Notes: generated by a model from the letters alone, not told the origin. DNA of 11,942 nt from JANQPC01 sp039208375 (GCA_039208375.1 JBCCRC010000085.1:1-11942), one strand, 5' to 3'. Counted from the first letter of the stretch, positions 1 to 6,275 are shown. Numbers and translations: made by a program.

Positions 1-867
1 CGAGGCGAGATCTTTGTAGGTCGGCGCGTAGCGCTCCATAAACCGTTCGCCTTCGGAATTGGTGAGATACCCGCCCTCGCCACGTGCGCCTTCGGTGATC
101 AGGCACCCCGCTCCGTAAATGCCGGTGGGGTGGAATTGCACGAATTCCATATCCTGAAGCGGCAGGCCCGCGCGAGCAACCATTCCGCCGCCATCGCCAG
201 TGCAGGTATGGGCCGAGGTGGCCGAGAAATACGCCCGCCCATAACCGCCCGTGGCCAGCACAGTCATCTTGGCGTTGAACACATGGATCGTGCCGTCTTC
301 CAGCCGCCAGGCCACAACGCCCTGGCACTGGCCGTCTTCCGACATGATGAGATCGATCGCGAAGTATTCGATGAAGAACTCTGCCTTTTCCTTCAGGCTC
401 TGGCCGTAGAGCGTGTGGAGAATGGCGTGGCCCGTCCTGTCAGCCGCCGCGCAGGTGCGCTGCACCGGTGGGCCCTCGCCGAATTCGGTCGTGTGGCCGC
501 CAAAGGGACGCTGATAGATCTTGCCTTCCTCGGTGCGGGAAAACGGCACCCCGTAGTGCTCAAGTTCATATACGGCTTTGGGCGCCTCGCGGGCGAGATA
601 CTCCATCGCATCGGTATCACCCAGCCAGTCCGACCCTTTTACGGTGTCATACATGTGCCACTGCCAGCTGTCGGGCCCCATGTTCCCAAGCGACGCGGCA
701 ATCCCGCCTTGCGCCGCAACGGTATGCGAGCGGGTCGGGAACACTTTGGTAATGCACGCGGTCTTGAGCCCCTGCTCCGCCATGCCGAGCGTGGCGCGAA
801 GGCCAGACCCACCGGCCCCAACCACAACAACATCGTAGGTATGGGTTTCGTAGTCGTATTCAGCCAT
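1..867 (-). CDS. sdhA: Succinate dehydrogenase flavoprotein subunit, 3' end cut off by window
   Basis: Catalytic subunit of respiratory complex II. It oxidises succinate to fumarate on covalently bound FAD and passes electrons through SdhB to quinone at the inner membrane. The window holds the first 289 codons of a protein usually near 600 residues, with no stop before base 1. Visible marks are the FAD-binding GAGGSG at residues 17-22, the RSHTVAAQGG stretch whose His48 is the expected flavin-linked histidine, the substrate-site HPTGIYGAG beginning at His246, and EGARGEGG with Arg262. The ATG at 867 is preceded by TAAGGAG, in which the sdhD stop codon overlaps the ribosome binding site. It is the third gene of the sdhC-sdhD-sdhA run, and sdhB is expected further left. 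Nothing looks damaged; the truncation is only the window edge. Confidence 0.97.
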   Translation of the reverse strand, partial: MAEYDYETHTYDVVVVGAGGSGLRATLGMAEQGLKTACITKVFPTRSHTVAAQGGIAASLGNMGPDSWQWHMYDTVKGSDWLGDTDAMEYLAREAPKAVYELEHYGVPFSRTEEGKIYQRPFGGHTTEFGEGPPVQRTCAAADRTGHAILHTLYGQSLKEKAEFFIEYFAIDLIMSEDGQCQGVVAWRLEDGTIHVFNAKMTVLATGGYGRAYFSATSAHTCTGDGGGMVARAGLPLQDMEFVQFHPTGIYGAGCLITEGARGEGGYLTNSEGERFMERYAPTYKDLAS

Positions 868-877
868 GGAGGGCTCC

Positions 878-1249
878 TTAAAGCGCGATCCGGGCGACGG
901 CGAATAGGCCCGTCGCTGCGGCCGCGTAGCTGAGGCAGATCATTGAGATGATCAGCACCTTGCGAGTAAGGCCATGTGTGTAGTCTTCGATCAAAACCTG
1001 CACCCCATTCTTGAAGTGCATAAAGCCGACAAGGATCGTCAGCGCCGCCACAACCGCCGGAAACGGCCGCGCGAAATACGCGACAACCTCGTCATGCGGC
1101 CGCCCAAGCATTGCACCGAACATGAAGACGAAGAGCGGCACGAGGATTAAGAGCCCCGCCGAGCTTACCGTCATATTCCAAAAATGATGCGTGCCTTCCT
1201 TAGCAGAGCCGAAGCCGGCGGCGCGCTTTCTGTCTGTTACAAATGCCAT
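878..1249 (-). CDS. sdhD: Succinate dehydrogenase membrane anchor subunit
   Basis: Small membrane subunit of complex II, 123 residues, which with SdhC holds the dehydrogenase on the inner membrane and forms the quinone site and heme pocket. Three hydrophobic segments are visible at about residues 28-48, 63-78 and 95-118. The second ends in HFKNGVQVLIEDY: His78 sits at the position expected for a heme ligand, and the Asp89-Tyr90 pair matches the D-Y quinone-site pair of the family. The N-terminal stretch is basic (DRKR), as expected for a cytoplasmic tail. It lies 11 bases after sdhC, with AAGGGCGAG before the ATG, and 10 bases before sdhA, so the three genes are very likely one transcript. 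Family assignment rests on the H-x-K-N-G-x-Q pattern and the position between sdhC and sdhA. Confidence 0.93.
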   Translation of the reverse strand: MAFVTDRKRAAGFGSAKEGTHHFWNMTVSSAGLLILVPLFVFMFGAMLGRPHDEVVAYFARPFPAVVAALTILVGFMHFKNGVQVLIEDYTHGLTRKVLIISMICLSYAAAATGLFAVARIAL

Positions 1250-1260
1250 CGCTCGCCCTT

Positions 1261-1644
1261 TCAGATCACGATCAGCGTAAAGGCTGTCAGCACGACCGAA
1301 CCGCCGATGCAGGCCAGCCCCAGCTTTTCGGCCGTCGGCACATCAAGCGCGCGCCCCGTATCCCAGATCAGATGCCGCACCCCTGCAAGCGTGTGATACC
1401 AGAGCGCTAGAAGCGACAGCGTCATTACGAGGTCGCCAAACCACGACGTTACGAACCCATCGGCCATTGCAAAGCTTTCAGGCGAGGTGGCCGCCGCGAG
1501 AAACCACCACACCATAAGAAGCGCTGCCACGATCAGCGCATTCCCAGTAATCCGGGTAAAGATCGAGGTTATAGACGTTAGCTGCGGTCGATAGATCGTT
1601 AGGTGCGGTGAAAGCGGGCGGTTCCCGCGGTTCACATCGGCCAT
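1261..1644 (-). CDS. sdhC: Succinate dehydrogenase cytochrome b556 subunit
   Basis: Membrane heme subunit of complex II, 127 residues from the chosen start. The family signature RPLSPHLTIYRP spans residues 9-20. Ser27 and Arg31, whose counterparts line the quinone site of the E. coli enzyme, are present. The H-x-x-x-G-x-R-H motif (YHTLAGVRHL) places the heme-ligand histidine at residue 84. Three membrane spans lie at about residues 30-52, 65-86 and 105-126. The reading frame stays open upstream to 1716, adding 24 residues, but I chose the ATG at 1644 because the signature must sit near the N-terminus and GGAG lies 9 bases before this codon. It is the first gene of the sdh transcript. Its leader of about 130 bases carries the twin GTGATCAC site, suggesting a regulated promoter here. 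Confidence 0.95.
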   Translation of the reverse strand: MADVNRGNRPLSPHLTIYRPQLTSITSIFTRITGNALIVAALLMVWWFLAAATSPESFAMADGFVTSWFGDLVMTLSLLALWYHTLAGVRHLIWDTGRALDVPTAEKLGLACIGGSVVLTAFTLIVI

Positions 1645-1772
1645 GGCTTGCTTCTCCAAACGGCGCGGGTTTGCGCTGGGGTCTTCCACAGATATCAAGC
1701 TGACCTGTGAAGTCACGTACTGAGCCGCAGATTCAGCGCGGTGTTTTGGCGCAATGTACCAATAACTTGAGC

Positions 1773-1807
1773 TTTGTGATCACGGCAGATTTGCTAGTGA
1801 TCACAAA
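1773..1807. promoter_or_regulatory. Twin palindromic operator upstream of sdhC
   Basis: Two copies of the self-complementary octamer GTGATCAC lie at 1776-1783 and 1797-1804. Flanking bases extend them into an exact inverted repeat, TTTGTGATCAC at 1773-1783 and GTGATCACAAA at 1797-1807, with 13 bases between. The octamer centres are 21 bases apart, two turns of the helix, so two protein dimers could bind on the same face. The site is 128 bases before the sdhC ATG and touches the stop codon of the upstream gene. The same arrangement recurs before sucC. Which protein binds is not known from the sequence. Confidence 0.72.
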
Positions 1808-2236
1808 TCACTCAAGCCGACCGATGATCGCGCCAAGATCCGCCGAAAGCGAGAAATCCGTTACGAAGCTATCACCGCGAAGAACCGCGCCTTGAAGATA
1901 AAGGCCAAGTGGCGCGCCACCGGTATCAAAAAGGATAACCTCCTGAAAAAAGCCGGGAAGCTCGCGCCGCTGCACCACCACAGCGCATTCGCGGAAGCCG
2001 TTGGGAAAGCTGTTGGAAAGCCGCCGCAAATCGTCCGTAACCGCCTGATCACGTGGGCCGGAAAACGGGTTAACGATCCGATCAAATCGATCGAACTCAC
2101 CGCGAAAGAGGGCGTCCTTCGCCTGTTCAAAGGCCTCGATTCTTTGCTTCGAGCTTGGTGTGCAGCGTGCGTCGAAGGCCAAAGCAGGCGTCGCGATAGC
2201 AAGCGAAAGGGTGAAGGTCAAAATGTGCCGGATCAT
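1808..2236 (-). CDS. Small secreted protein, unknown function, last gene of the mcl2-mch run
   Basis: A 142-residue protein I do not recognise. The N-terminus MIRHILTFTLSLAIATPALA followed by FDA is a convincing Sec signal peptide with an A-L-A cleavage site near residue 20, so the product should be periplasmic. The mature part is soluble, with two cysteines (about residues 25 and 84) that could form a disulphide and an acidic and aromatic stretch, FRGEFDRFDRIVNPF. The ATG at 2236 overlaps the mch stop codon as ATGA, so translation is probably coupled to mch, and no strong ribosome binding site is seen before it. The stop codon at 1808-1810 directly abuts the operator of the sdh unit. Position suggests co-expression with the ethylmalonyl-CoA pathway enzymes, but a periplasmic protein has no obvious role in that pathway. 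Confidence 0.78.
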   Translation of the reverse strand: MIRHILTFTLSLAIATPALAFDARCTPSSKQRIEAFEQAKDALFRGEFDRFDRIVNPFSGPRDQAVTDDLRRLSNSFPNGFRECAVVVQRRELPGFFQEVILFDTGGAPLGLYLQGAVLRGDSFVTDFSLSADLGAIIGRLE

Positions 2237-3261
2237 TCCGGCATGAGAGCCCAGTAGTCGAGATCAAGCAACACATCGGGGGCGTAGCGCCCATCAGATC
2301 CCTTCAACTCTCCGGCACCGCCCTTTGTGGCCACGAGCCGCAGCCGCAGTGCGGCCACGCCAGGGGCCGGCGTTTCTGCAAGGTCCAGCACCTCCGACCA
2401 CGCACGCACGGTATCGCCCGCAAAACAGGGGTTGGCATGGGCGCCGGCATTGAGCCCCACAACCATTTGCGCATTGGCCAGACCGTTGAAGCTGAGGGCG
2501 CGGGCAAGGCTGATGACGTGCCCACCGTAGATCAATCGCTTGCCATCTTCGCGCTGCGTTGCATCGAAGTGAACCTTGGCCGTGTTCTGCCACAGCCGTG
2601 TGGCCAGCATGTGCTCCGCCTCTTCGATCGTAATGCCGTCCACATGATCAATCACTTCGCCGACCGCATAATCGCGCGCACGATGTGGCTCTCCAGCGAG
2701 GGCGAAATCATAATCGGTGAAGGTCAGTCCATCCGGAACGATAAGCGCATCTGCAGCCACAGCGGAAGCAAGATCGGGGACAACCGGCGTGGGTGCATCG
2801 GACCCAACATCACGCTTTCGCACCATTACCCAGCGAACATATTCCAGCACCGGGGTGCCGTAGGCGGTGCGCCCCGTAGTGCGCACCCAGACGACACCGG
2901 ATTTTCCGTTAGAGTTCTGTTTAAGCCCTATGACCTCGCTTTCGGAATGAAGCGTGTCACCCGGCCAGACCGGGGCAAGCCAGCGGCCCTCGGCATAGCC
3001 CAAGTTGGCTACGGCGTTGAGCGAGATGTCTGGCACCGTTTTTCCGAAGACAGTGTGAAACACCGCAAGATCATCACAAGGCGCCGCGACAAGACCAACA
3101 CTTTTCGCAAATGCATCAGAGGAATAAAGCGCTTGCCGGGCGGGATAGAGCGCATGGTATAGCGCACGCTCACCACCAGATAGCGTGCGTGGCACGGCGT
3201 GACGGATCACCTCTCCCAACCGGTAATCCTCAAAGAACCGGCCCCGGTTCGTCTTACTCAT
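2233..3261 (-). CDS. mch: Mesaconyl-CoA hydratase (2-methylfumaryl-CoA hydratase)
   Basis: Ethylmalonyl-CoA pathway enzyme that adds water to mesaconyl-CoA to give beta-methylmalyl-CoA, which is then split to glyoxylate and propionyl-CoA. The 342-residue length matches the known double hot-dog (MaoC-like) Mch proteins. The first half carries FFEDYRLGEVIRHAVPRTLSGGE near residue 9. The second half carries a second hot-dog domain with RDYAVGEVIDHVDGITIEEAEHM (about residues 196-218) and IYGGHVISLARALSFNG (about 244-260), the conserved GGH/helix region of the fold. The ATG at 3261 follows the stop of the DUF1737-type gene with no gap (TGA then ATG). The neighbour four genes upstream, mcl2, acts in the same pathway, which supports the call. 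A generic MaoC-family dehydratase is the fallback name. Confidence 0.92.
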   Translation of the reverse strand: MSKTNRGRFFEDYRLGEVIRHAVPRTLSGGERALYHALYPARQALYSSDAFAKSVGLVAAPCDDLAVFHTVFGKTVPDISLNAVANLGYAEGRWLAPVWPGDTLHSESEVIGLKQNSNGKSGVVWVRTTGRTAYGTPVLEYVRWVMVRKRDVGSDAPTPVVPDLASAVAADALIVPDGLTFTDYDFALAGEPHRARDYAVGEVIDHVDGITIEEAEHMLATRLWQNTAKVHFDATQREDGKRLIYGGHVISLARALSFNGLANAQMVVGLNAGAHANPCFAGDTVRAWSEVLDLAETPAPGVAALRLRLVATKGGAGELKGSDGRYAPDVLLDLDYWALMPE

Positions 3262-3501
3262 TCATAGATCCCCAAGTTTCACGCCAGGGTCGTAGGGCCC
3301 CTCGACATCCTTCACGACGGCCTGTGCACAGCGCATAACGCCGTTTGCAGCGTCATAGGCATAGGCATAGGCATAGGCATAGGCATAGGCATAGGCATAG
3401 GCGGGGCTGCCGTGCAGGGCCCATCCCTTGTCAAGTGCCGCGGTCACCTTGTGACAGAAGGCTGACGTGTCATCGCCCGTCAGAAGCCGATACGCCTTCA
3501 C
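3262..3501 (-). CDS. DUF1737-type small protein with an expanded Ala-Tyr tract
   Basis: Small cytoplasmic protein of about 79 residues, function unknown. The opening MKAYRLLTGDD, the middle FCHKVTAALDKGWALHGSP and the end DAANGVMRCAQAVVK resemble the DUF1737 family, usually about 60-70 residues. Between the last two blocks lie eight Ala-Tyr pairs encoded by a perfect 6-base repeat; I recall relatives having one or a few such residues there. The GTG at 3501 is chosen because the family begins at the KAYRLLTG block and AGG lies 7 bases upstream. GTG at 3504 is an alternative. The frame also stays open to an ATG at 3576, but that would overlap the NnrU-like gene by about 70 bases. The stop abuts the mch start, so the gene is embedded in the same transcript. 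Confidence 0.72.
   Translation of the reverse strand: MKAYRLLTGDDTSAFCHKVTAALDKGWALHGSPAYAYAYAYAYAYAYAYDAANGVMRCAQAVVKDVEGPYDPGVKLGDL
3355..3402 (-). repeat. Eight-copy perfect hexanucleotide microsatellite
   Basis: Eight uninterrupted copies of ataggc on the plus strand (GCCTAT when read as coding on the minus strand) occupy 48 bases. Each unit encodes Ala-Tyr inside the DUF1737-type protein. Because the unit is a multiple of three, gain or loss of copies changes protein length by two residues without shifting the frame. No base differs between copies, as expected of recent slippage. Confidence 0.97.
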
Positions 3502-3505
3502 CACA

Positions 3506-4054
3506 TCACCTGGGGAACGGATAGTAGCCAAGCCACGTATGCGCTGCTGCAATGATTGCATAGAGCACGAGGCCAATCACAATCAGCCGAACGTCGCCGG
3601 CAGGCGTGCCCGGCTCCGGCCGCTCCCAAGGCCCTTCCTTTGCATTAATCACAACCATCTCCAGCACAGCCCAAACCCCGATCGAGGCGAAAAGCAAAAC
3701 CGATGCGGTATCGCCCCGGACAAGCAAGTGAGCCGCGGCCCAAGTAAGCGCGCCGGTGAGCATCGGGTGACGCAACCAAGCCCGCATCCGCCCCTTCGAA
3801 CTGCCCATGCCAAACAGGATCACAGCAAACAGCATCAAGAGGTTATTCAGATGTTGGCCCCAAACCGGCGGCACGTAGAGAAAGCCGCTTTCAGCGCCGC
3901 GGTAGCCGATCACCATCAGAACCAGGCCGGCTAGTATCGCCAGCGCCGCGATCCCTTTGCCCGGATCGCCGAGGCCCTGCCGAACACCCGGCAATGCGCG
4001 TTTGAAGAAGTGGCCCGCATACCAAAGAACGATGCCCAGACTGAGAAGTGTCAT
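3506..4054 (-). CDS. NnrU-family integral membrane protein
   Basis: A 182-residue inner-membrane protein resembling the NnrU family, first named near nitrite and nitric oxide respiration genes but of unproven biochemical function. About five or six hydrophobic segments can be seen, near residues 3-20, 36-50, 68-84, 96-112, 117-134 and 155-175. The conserved region RAWLRHPMLTGALTWAAAHLLVRGD (split by a span boundary at about residues 90-114) has the R-H-P and A-H-L pattern typical of NnrU and isoprenylcysteine methyltransferase-like membrane proteins. The ATG at 4054 overlaps the mcl2 stop as ATGA, and GGAGG lies 4 bases upstream inside mcl2, so coupled translation is likely. Position between two ethylmalonyl-CoA pathway genes suggests a job in the same growth condition; a direct role is not shown. 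Confidence 0.82.
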   Translation of the reverse strand: MTLLSLGIVLWYAGHFFKRALPGVRQGLGDPGKGIAALAILAGLVLMVIGYRGAESGFLYVPPVWGQHLNNLLMLFAVILFGMGSSKGRMRAWLRHPMLTGALTWAAAHLLVRGDTASVLLFASIGVWAVLEMVVINAKEGPWERPEPGTPAGDVRLIVIGLVLYAIIAAAHTWLGYYPFPR

Positions 4055-4926
4055 GCCGCCTCCAGCGCCGCGATGGCCTCCGCCTTTGCAAGAGTGGCGC
4101 GCGCAGTGTCAACATGCAGGTTTTCCACGATCTTGCCATCCACCACCGCAACACCCTCGCCGTTTGCGACGGCGGCCTCGAACGCGTCGATCTGACGCCG
4201 CGCCAGATCAACGTCGGCCTCCGATGGCCGAAAAACAGTGTTGGCGATAGCGATCTGGGCGGGGTGGATCAGCGTCTTTCCATCCATTCCCAGATCCCGA
4301 CCCTGCTCGCATTCCGCGCGCAGGCCCTCGTCATCCTTGAACGCATTGTACACACCGTCCACGCAGACGATCCCGGCGGCCCGCGCCGCAAGCACACAGG
4401 TTTGAAGGGAGGTTTGAAGCGGTAGCCTGTCGGCCCGGAACCGGCAACCCAGGTCTTTCGCCAGATCGTTCGTACCCATAACAAAGCCGCCCATGCGCGG
4501 TGCGCGAGCCACTTCTGCCGCGTTCAGGATGCCTTCAGGCGTTTCCATCATCGCCCAGATCTGAGTGTTGGCCGTCTCAGGCCGCGCATCAAGCCGGCGC
4601 GCAAGCTGTTCGACCGCGGCAGCCGAGCCCACTTTAGGCATAAGGATCGCCTCCGGGCGTGCCTCAGCGATAACATCCAGATCGTCCGAACCCCAAGCGG
4701 TGTCGAACCCGTTGATGCGCACAAGCCCAGCCCGGGCCCCGTAGCCACCTCCCGCAAGAGTTTCCGCTAGGACGGCGCGCGCTGCCGGTTTTTCATCTGG
4801 CGCAACGGCATCCTCAAGATCAAAGATAATCGCATCAACGGGTAAGCCCTTTGCCTTTTCAAGCGCACGTTCGCGCCCGCCGGGAATGTAGAGCACCGAG
4901 CGCCAGGGCCGGGCCGTCGCAATCAT
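4051..4926 (-). CDS. mcl2: CitE-like (3S)-malyl-CoA thioesterase
   Basis: Member of the CitE/malyl-CoA lyase superfamily, 291 residues. Rhodobacter has two paralogues: Mcl1, the malyl-CoA/beta-methylmalyl-CoA lyase, and Mcl2, which hydrolyses (3S)-malyl-CoA to malate and CoA. I prefer Mcl2 because of the shorter length, the opening ARPWRSVLYIPG, and the placement beside mch, sdh and mdh. Visible active-site elements are the FDLEDAV block (residues 35-41), Arg70 in VRING, and metal ligands Glu128 in METPEG and Asp154 in GTNDLAKD. The ATG at 4926 is chosen over an upstream in-frame start at 4971 because GAGGAA lies about 9 bases before it and family members begin here. It is the first gene of the run leading to mch. 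Lyase activity instead of thioesterase activity remains possible; sequence alone does not settle it. Confidence 0.85.
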   Translation of the reverse strand: MIATARPWRSVLYIPGGRERALEKAKGLPVDAIIFDLEDAVAPDEKPAARAVLAETLAGGGYGARAGLVRINGFDTAWGSDDLDVIAEARPEAILMPKVGSAAAVEQLARRLDARPETANTQIWAMMETPEGILNAAEVARAPRMGGFVMGTNDLAKDLGCRFRADRLPLQTSLQTCVLAARAAGIVCVDGVYNAFKDDEGLRAECEQGRDLGMDGKTLIHPAQIAIANTVFRPSEADVDLARRQIDAFEAAVANGEGVAVVDGKIVENLHVDTARATLAKAEAIAALEAA

Positions 4927-4939
4927 GATTCTTATTCCT

Positions 4940-4959
4940 CGCAACTTTATTGCGGCAAT
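4940..4959. promoter_or_regulatory. Inverted-repeat cluster in the mcl2 leader
   Basis: CGCAA at 4940-4944 and TTGCG at 4950-4954 form an exact inverted repeat around five bases. The right arm overlaps a second exact palindrome, ATTGC-G-GCAAT at 4949-4959. The cluster begins 14 bases before the mcl2 start codon, next to its ribosome binding site. Its GCAA/TTGC half-sites recall the TTTGCAAA-like sites described for short-chain fatty acyl-CoA regulators (RamB/PccR type), but the match is partial. An operator is possible; chance is not excluded. Confidence 0.3.
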
Positions 4960-5080
4960 CAGCACATTCACGCACCAATCTGCAAGGATCGATATTCTGC
5001 GCCGCGGCAGAGCGCCCGGTTAACCACAGGTTTGGGATCAGAAGGCACCGTTCGAGCCAGTGTTATCGAGTGGGGGACTC

Positions 5081-5398
5081 ATGGATCGTCAGCTTATCAT
5101 TCTCTCGTTTGGCATTGGCGCGCTTATCCTTGCCGCAAGCCACGCCTTTTCCCAAACACCACGGCCTTGTGCAGAGCGCGCTCAGGTAATCGAACGTTTG
5201 GCGAGCGGCTACGGCGAAGCGCGCCACGCAATTGGCCTGGCTGCAAATAACCATGTGATGGAGCTCTTCGCTTCTGAAGAGAGCGGTAGTTGGACGGTGA
5301 TCATGACAACGCCACAAGGCGTGACATGCCTTGTCGCCGCGGGGCAAAACTTTGAACGCATCGAAGCACCCGCGGTTAGTGCACCGCCCCAACTCTAG
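5081..5398 (+). CDS. Small secreted protein of Rhodobacterales type, unknown function
   Basis: A 105-residue protein without a recognised function. Residues 1-25 (MDRQLIILSFGIGALILAASHAF...) form a hydrophobic signal peptide, with a likely cut after H-A-F-S, so the mature protein should be periplasmic. It has two cysteines, one just after the cut (PRPC) and one in GVTCLVAAG, well placed for a disulphide. The central region reads RLASGYGEARHAIGLAANNHVMELFASEESGSWTVIMTTPQG, a pattern I recall from many conserved hypothetical proteins of Rhodobacteraceae. The ATG at 5081 is preferred to an in-frame GTG at 5060 because GGGGGA precedes it and the signal peptide then starts normally. It is transcribed away from mcl2 and towards the permease gene, overlapping the latter by 4 bases. 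Confidence 0.82.
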   Translation: MDRQLIILSFGIGALILAASHAFSQTPRPCAERAQVIERLASGYGEARHAIGLAANNHVMELFASEESGSWTVIMTTPQGVTCLVAAGQNFERIEAPAVSAPPQL

Positions 5399-6153
5399 GT
5401 CACAGCATCCCAGATTAGCTTTGTGCCGGTTGCCACGAGCAGTGTGTAGGTGATGATGAAAAACAGGCGCTCCGGAACAAAAAAATGTGCCTTAATCCCG
5501 AGCCAGGCACCGAGTAGGGCGACAGGGGCAAGCGCGGCATTCACAATCAGCGTATCCGCCGTGAAGATTCCCAAAAACGCGTAGGGCACGAACTTCATGA
5601 TGTTTACCGCCCAGAAGGTAAGCACCGTCGTTGCCTGGTACGTCGTTTTTGCAAGACCGCGAGCAAGAAGATAAACGGCCACGGGCGGGCCGCCGGCATG
5701 GCTGACGAAACTTGTGAACCCCGCAACGGTGCCGGTCGCCACGCCAACCCAGGCCGGAAACGGGCGCAGGCCTGCGCGGGCAACGGCCCGGGCCCCGAAG
5801 AGCTGGTAGGCCACGAACCCGATCGAGATCGCACCGATCAGAAGGCGAAACACATCCGGTTCCGCCACTTGGAAGAGCCACGCACCCAACAGCACGCCGG
5901 GCACACCCCCGATGACGAGCGCCCTCGCATCGGGCCAGCTCCACTTCTTCCAATAGGGCCGAAGCGTGGCTACATCGATCAAAATCAGAAGCGGCAGCAT
6001 GATGCCGAGCGCAAGGGCCGGGTCGATCACAAGGGCCAGAAGCGGGGTTGCAACAAAAGAGGCGCCCGATCCAAAGCCCGCTTTTGACACGCCCGCAAGC
6101 AGCACCGCTGGCACAGCGAGCAGGTAGAACATCGGGTCGCCCAGCATTTCCAT
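5395..6153 (-). CDS. TauE/SafE-family (TSUP) membrane permease
   Basis: Inner-membrane protein of 252 residues in the TSUP family, whose members move sulfite, sulfoacetate or other small organic anions, often as exporters. Roughly eight hydrophobic segments cover most of the chain. The typical N-terminal block AGVSKAGFGSGASFVATPLLAL (about residues 21-42) and the repeated half, GFTSFVSHAGGPPVAVYLLARGL (about 145-167), are the two inverted family motifs. No ribosome binding site is clear before the ATG at 6153; ATG at 6147 or 6132 is also possible. It is divergent from mdh across a 122-base gap and convergent with the small secreted gene. The substrate cannot be told from sequence; a link to C4 or sulfonated acids is only suggested by the setting. 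Confidence 0.88.
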   Translation of the reverse strand: MEMLGDPMFYLLAVPAVLLAGVSKAGFGSGASFVATPLLALVIDPALALGIMLPLLILIDVATLRPYWKKWSWPDARALVIGGVPGVLLGAWLFQVAEPDVFRLLIGAISIGFVAYQLFGARAVARAGLRPFPAWVGVATGTVAGFTSFVSHAGGPPVAVYLLARGLAKTTYQATTVLTFWAVNIMKFVPYAFLGIFTADTLIVNAALAPVALLGAWLGIKAHFFVPERLFFIITYTLLVATGTKLIWDAVT

Positions 6154-6231
6154 CTGTTAACGCGACGAACGCAGCCGCGAAAGCCCGGCCCCGCAATTCG
6201 CCGCACGAACCACACCTTGCGCGGGCCGGGC

Positions 6232-6261
6232 CCACTGGCTACCCAACGGGAAAACCAGTGG
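6232..6261 (+). promoter_or_regulatory. Possible hairpin in the mdh leader
   Basis: CCACTGG at 6232-6238 pairs exactly with CCAGTGG at 6255-6261 around a 16-base loop that contains its own CCC-AAC-GGG. The stem ends three bases before the mdh ribosome binding site (GGAGA, from 6265), so folding could influence translation starts. No run of T follows, so it is not a standard terminator. This is seen by eye only. Confidence 0.28.
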
Positions 6262-6275
6262 ATCGGAGAATTCCC

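Noticed and set aside
130..933. Long plus-strand open frame of 267 codons over sdhA
   Set aside because: It runs opposite to sdhA, which has full family motifs. Its translation is rich in Arg, His and Gly, as expected from antisense of GC-rich coding DNA.
1645..1716. Upstream extension of SdhC by 24 residues
   Set aside because: The family signature lies right after the inner ATG at 1644, which has a good ribosome binding site. The extension has no hydrophobic or conserved content.
2437..3162. Plus-strand open frame of 241 codons over mch
   Set aside because: It is an antisense shadow of mesaconyl-CoA hydratase, with no recognisable domain and no ribosome binding site of note.
3355..3402. 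The ataggc repeats as a CRISPR array or other spaced repeat
   Set aside because: The units are directly abutting 6-base copies with no spacers, which is a simple microsatellite.
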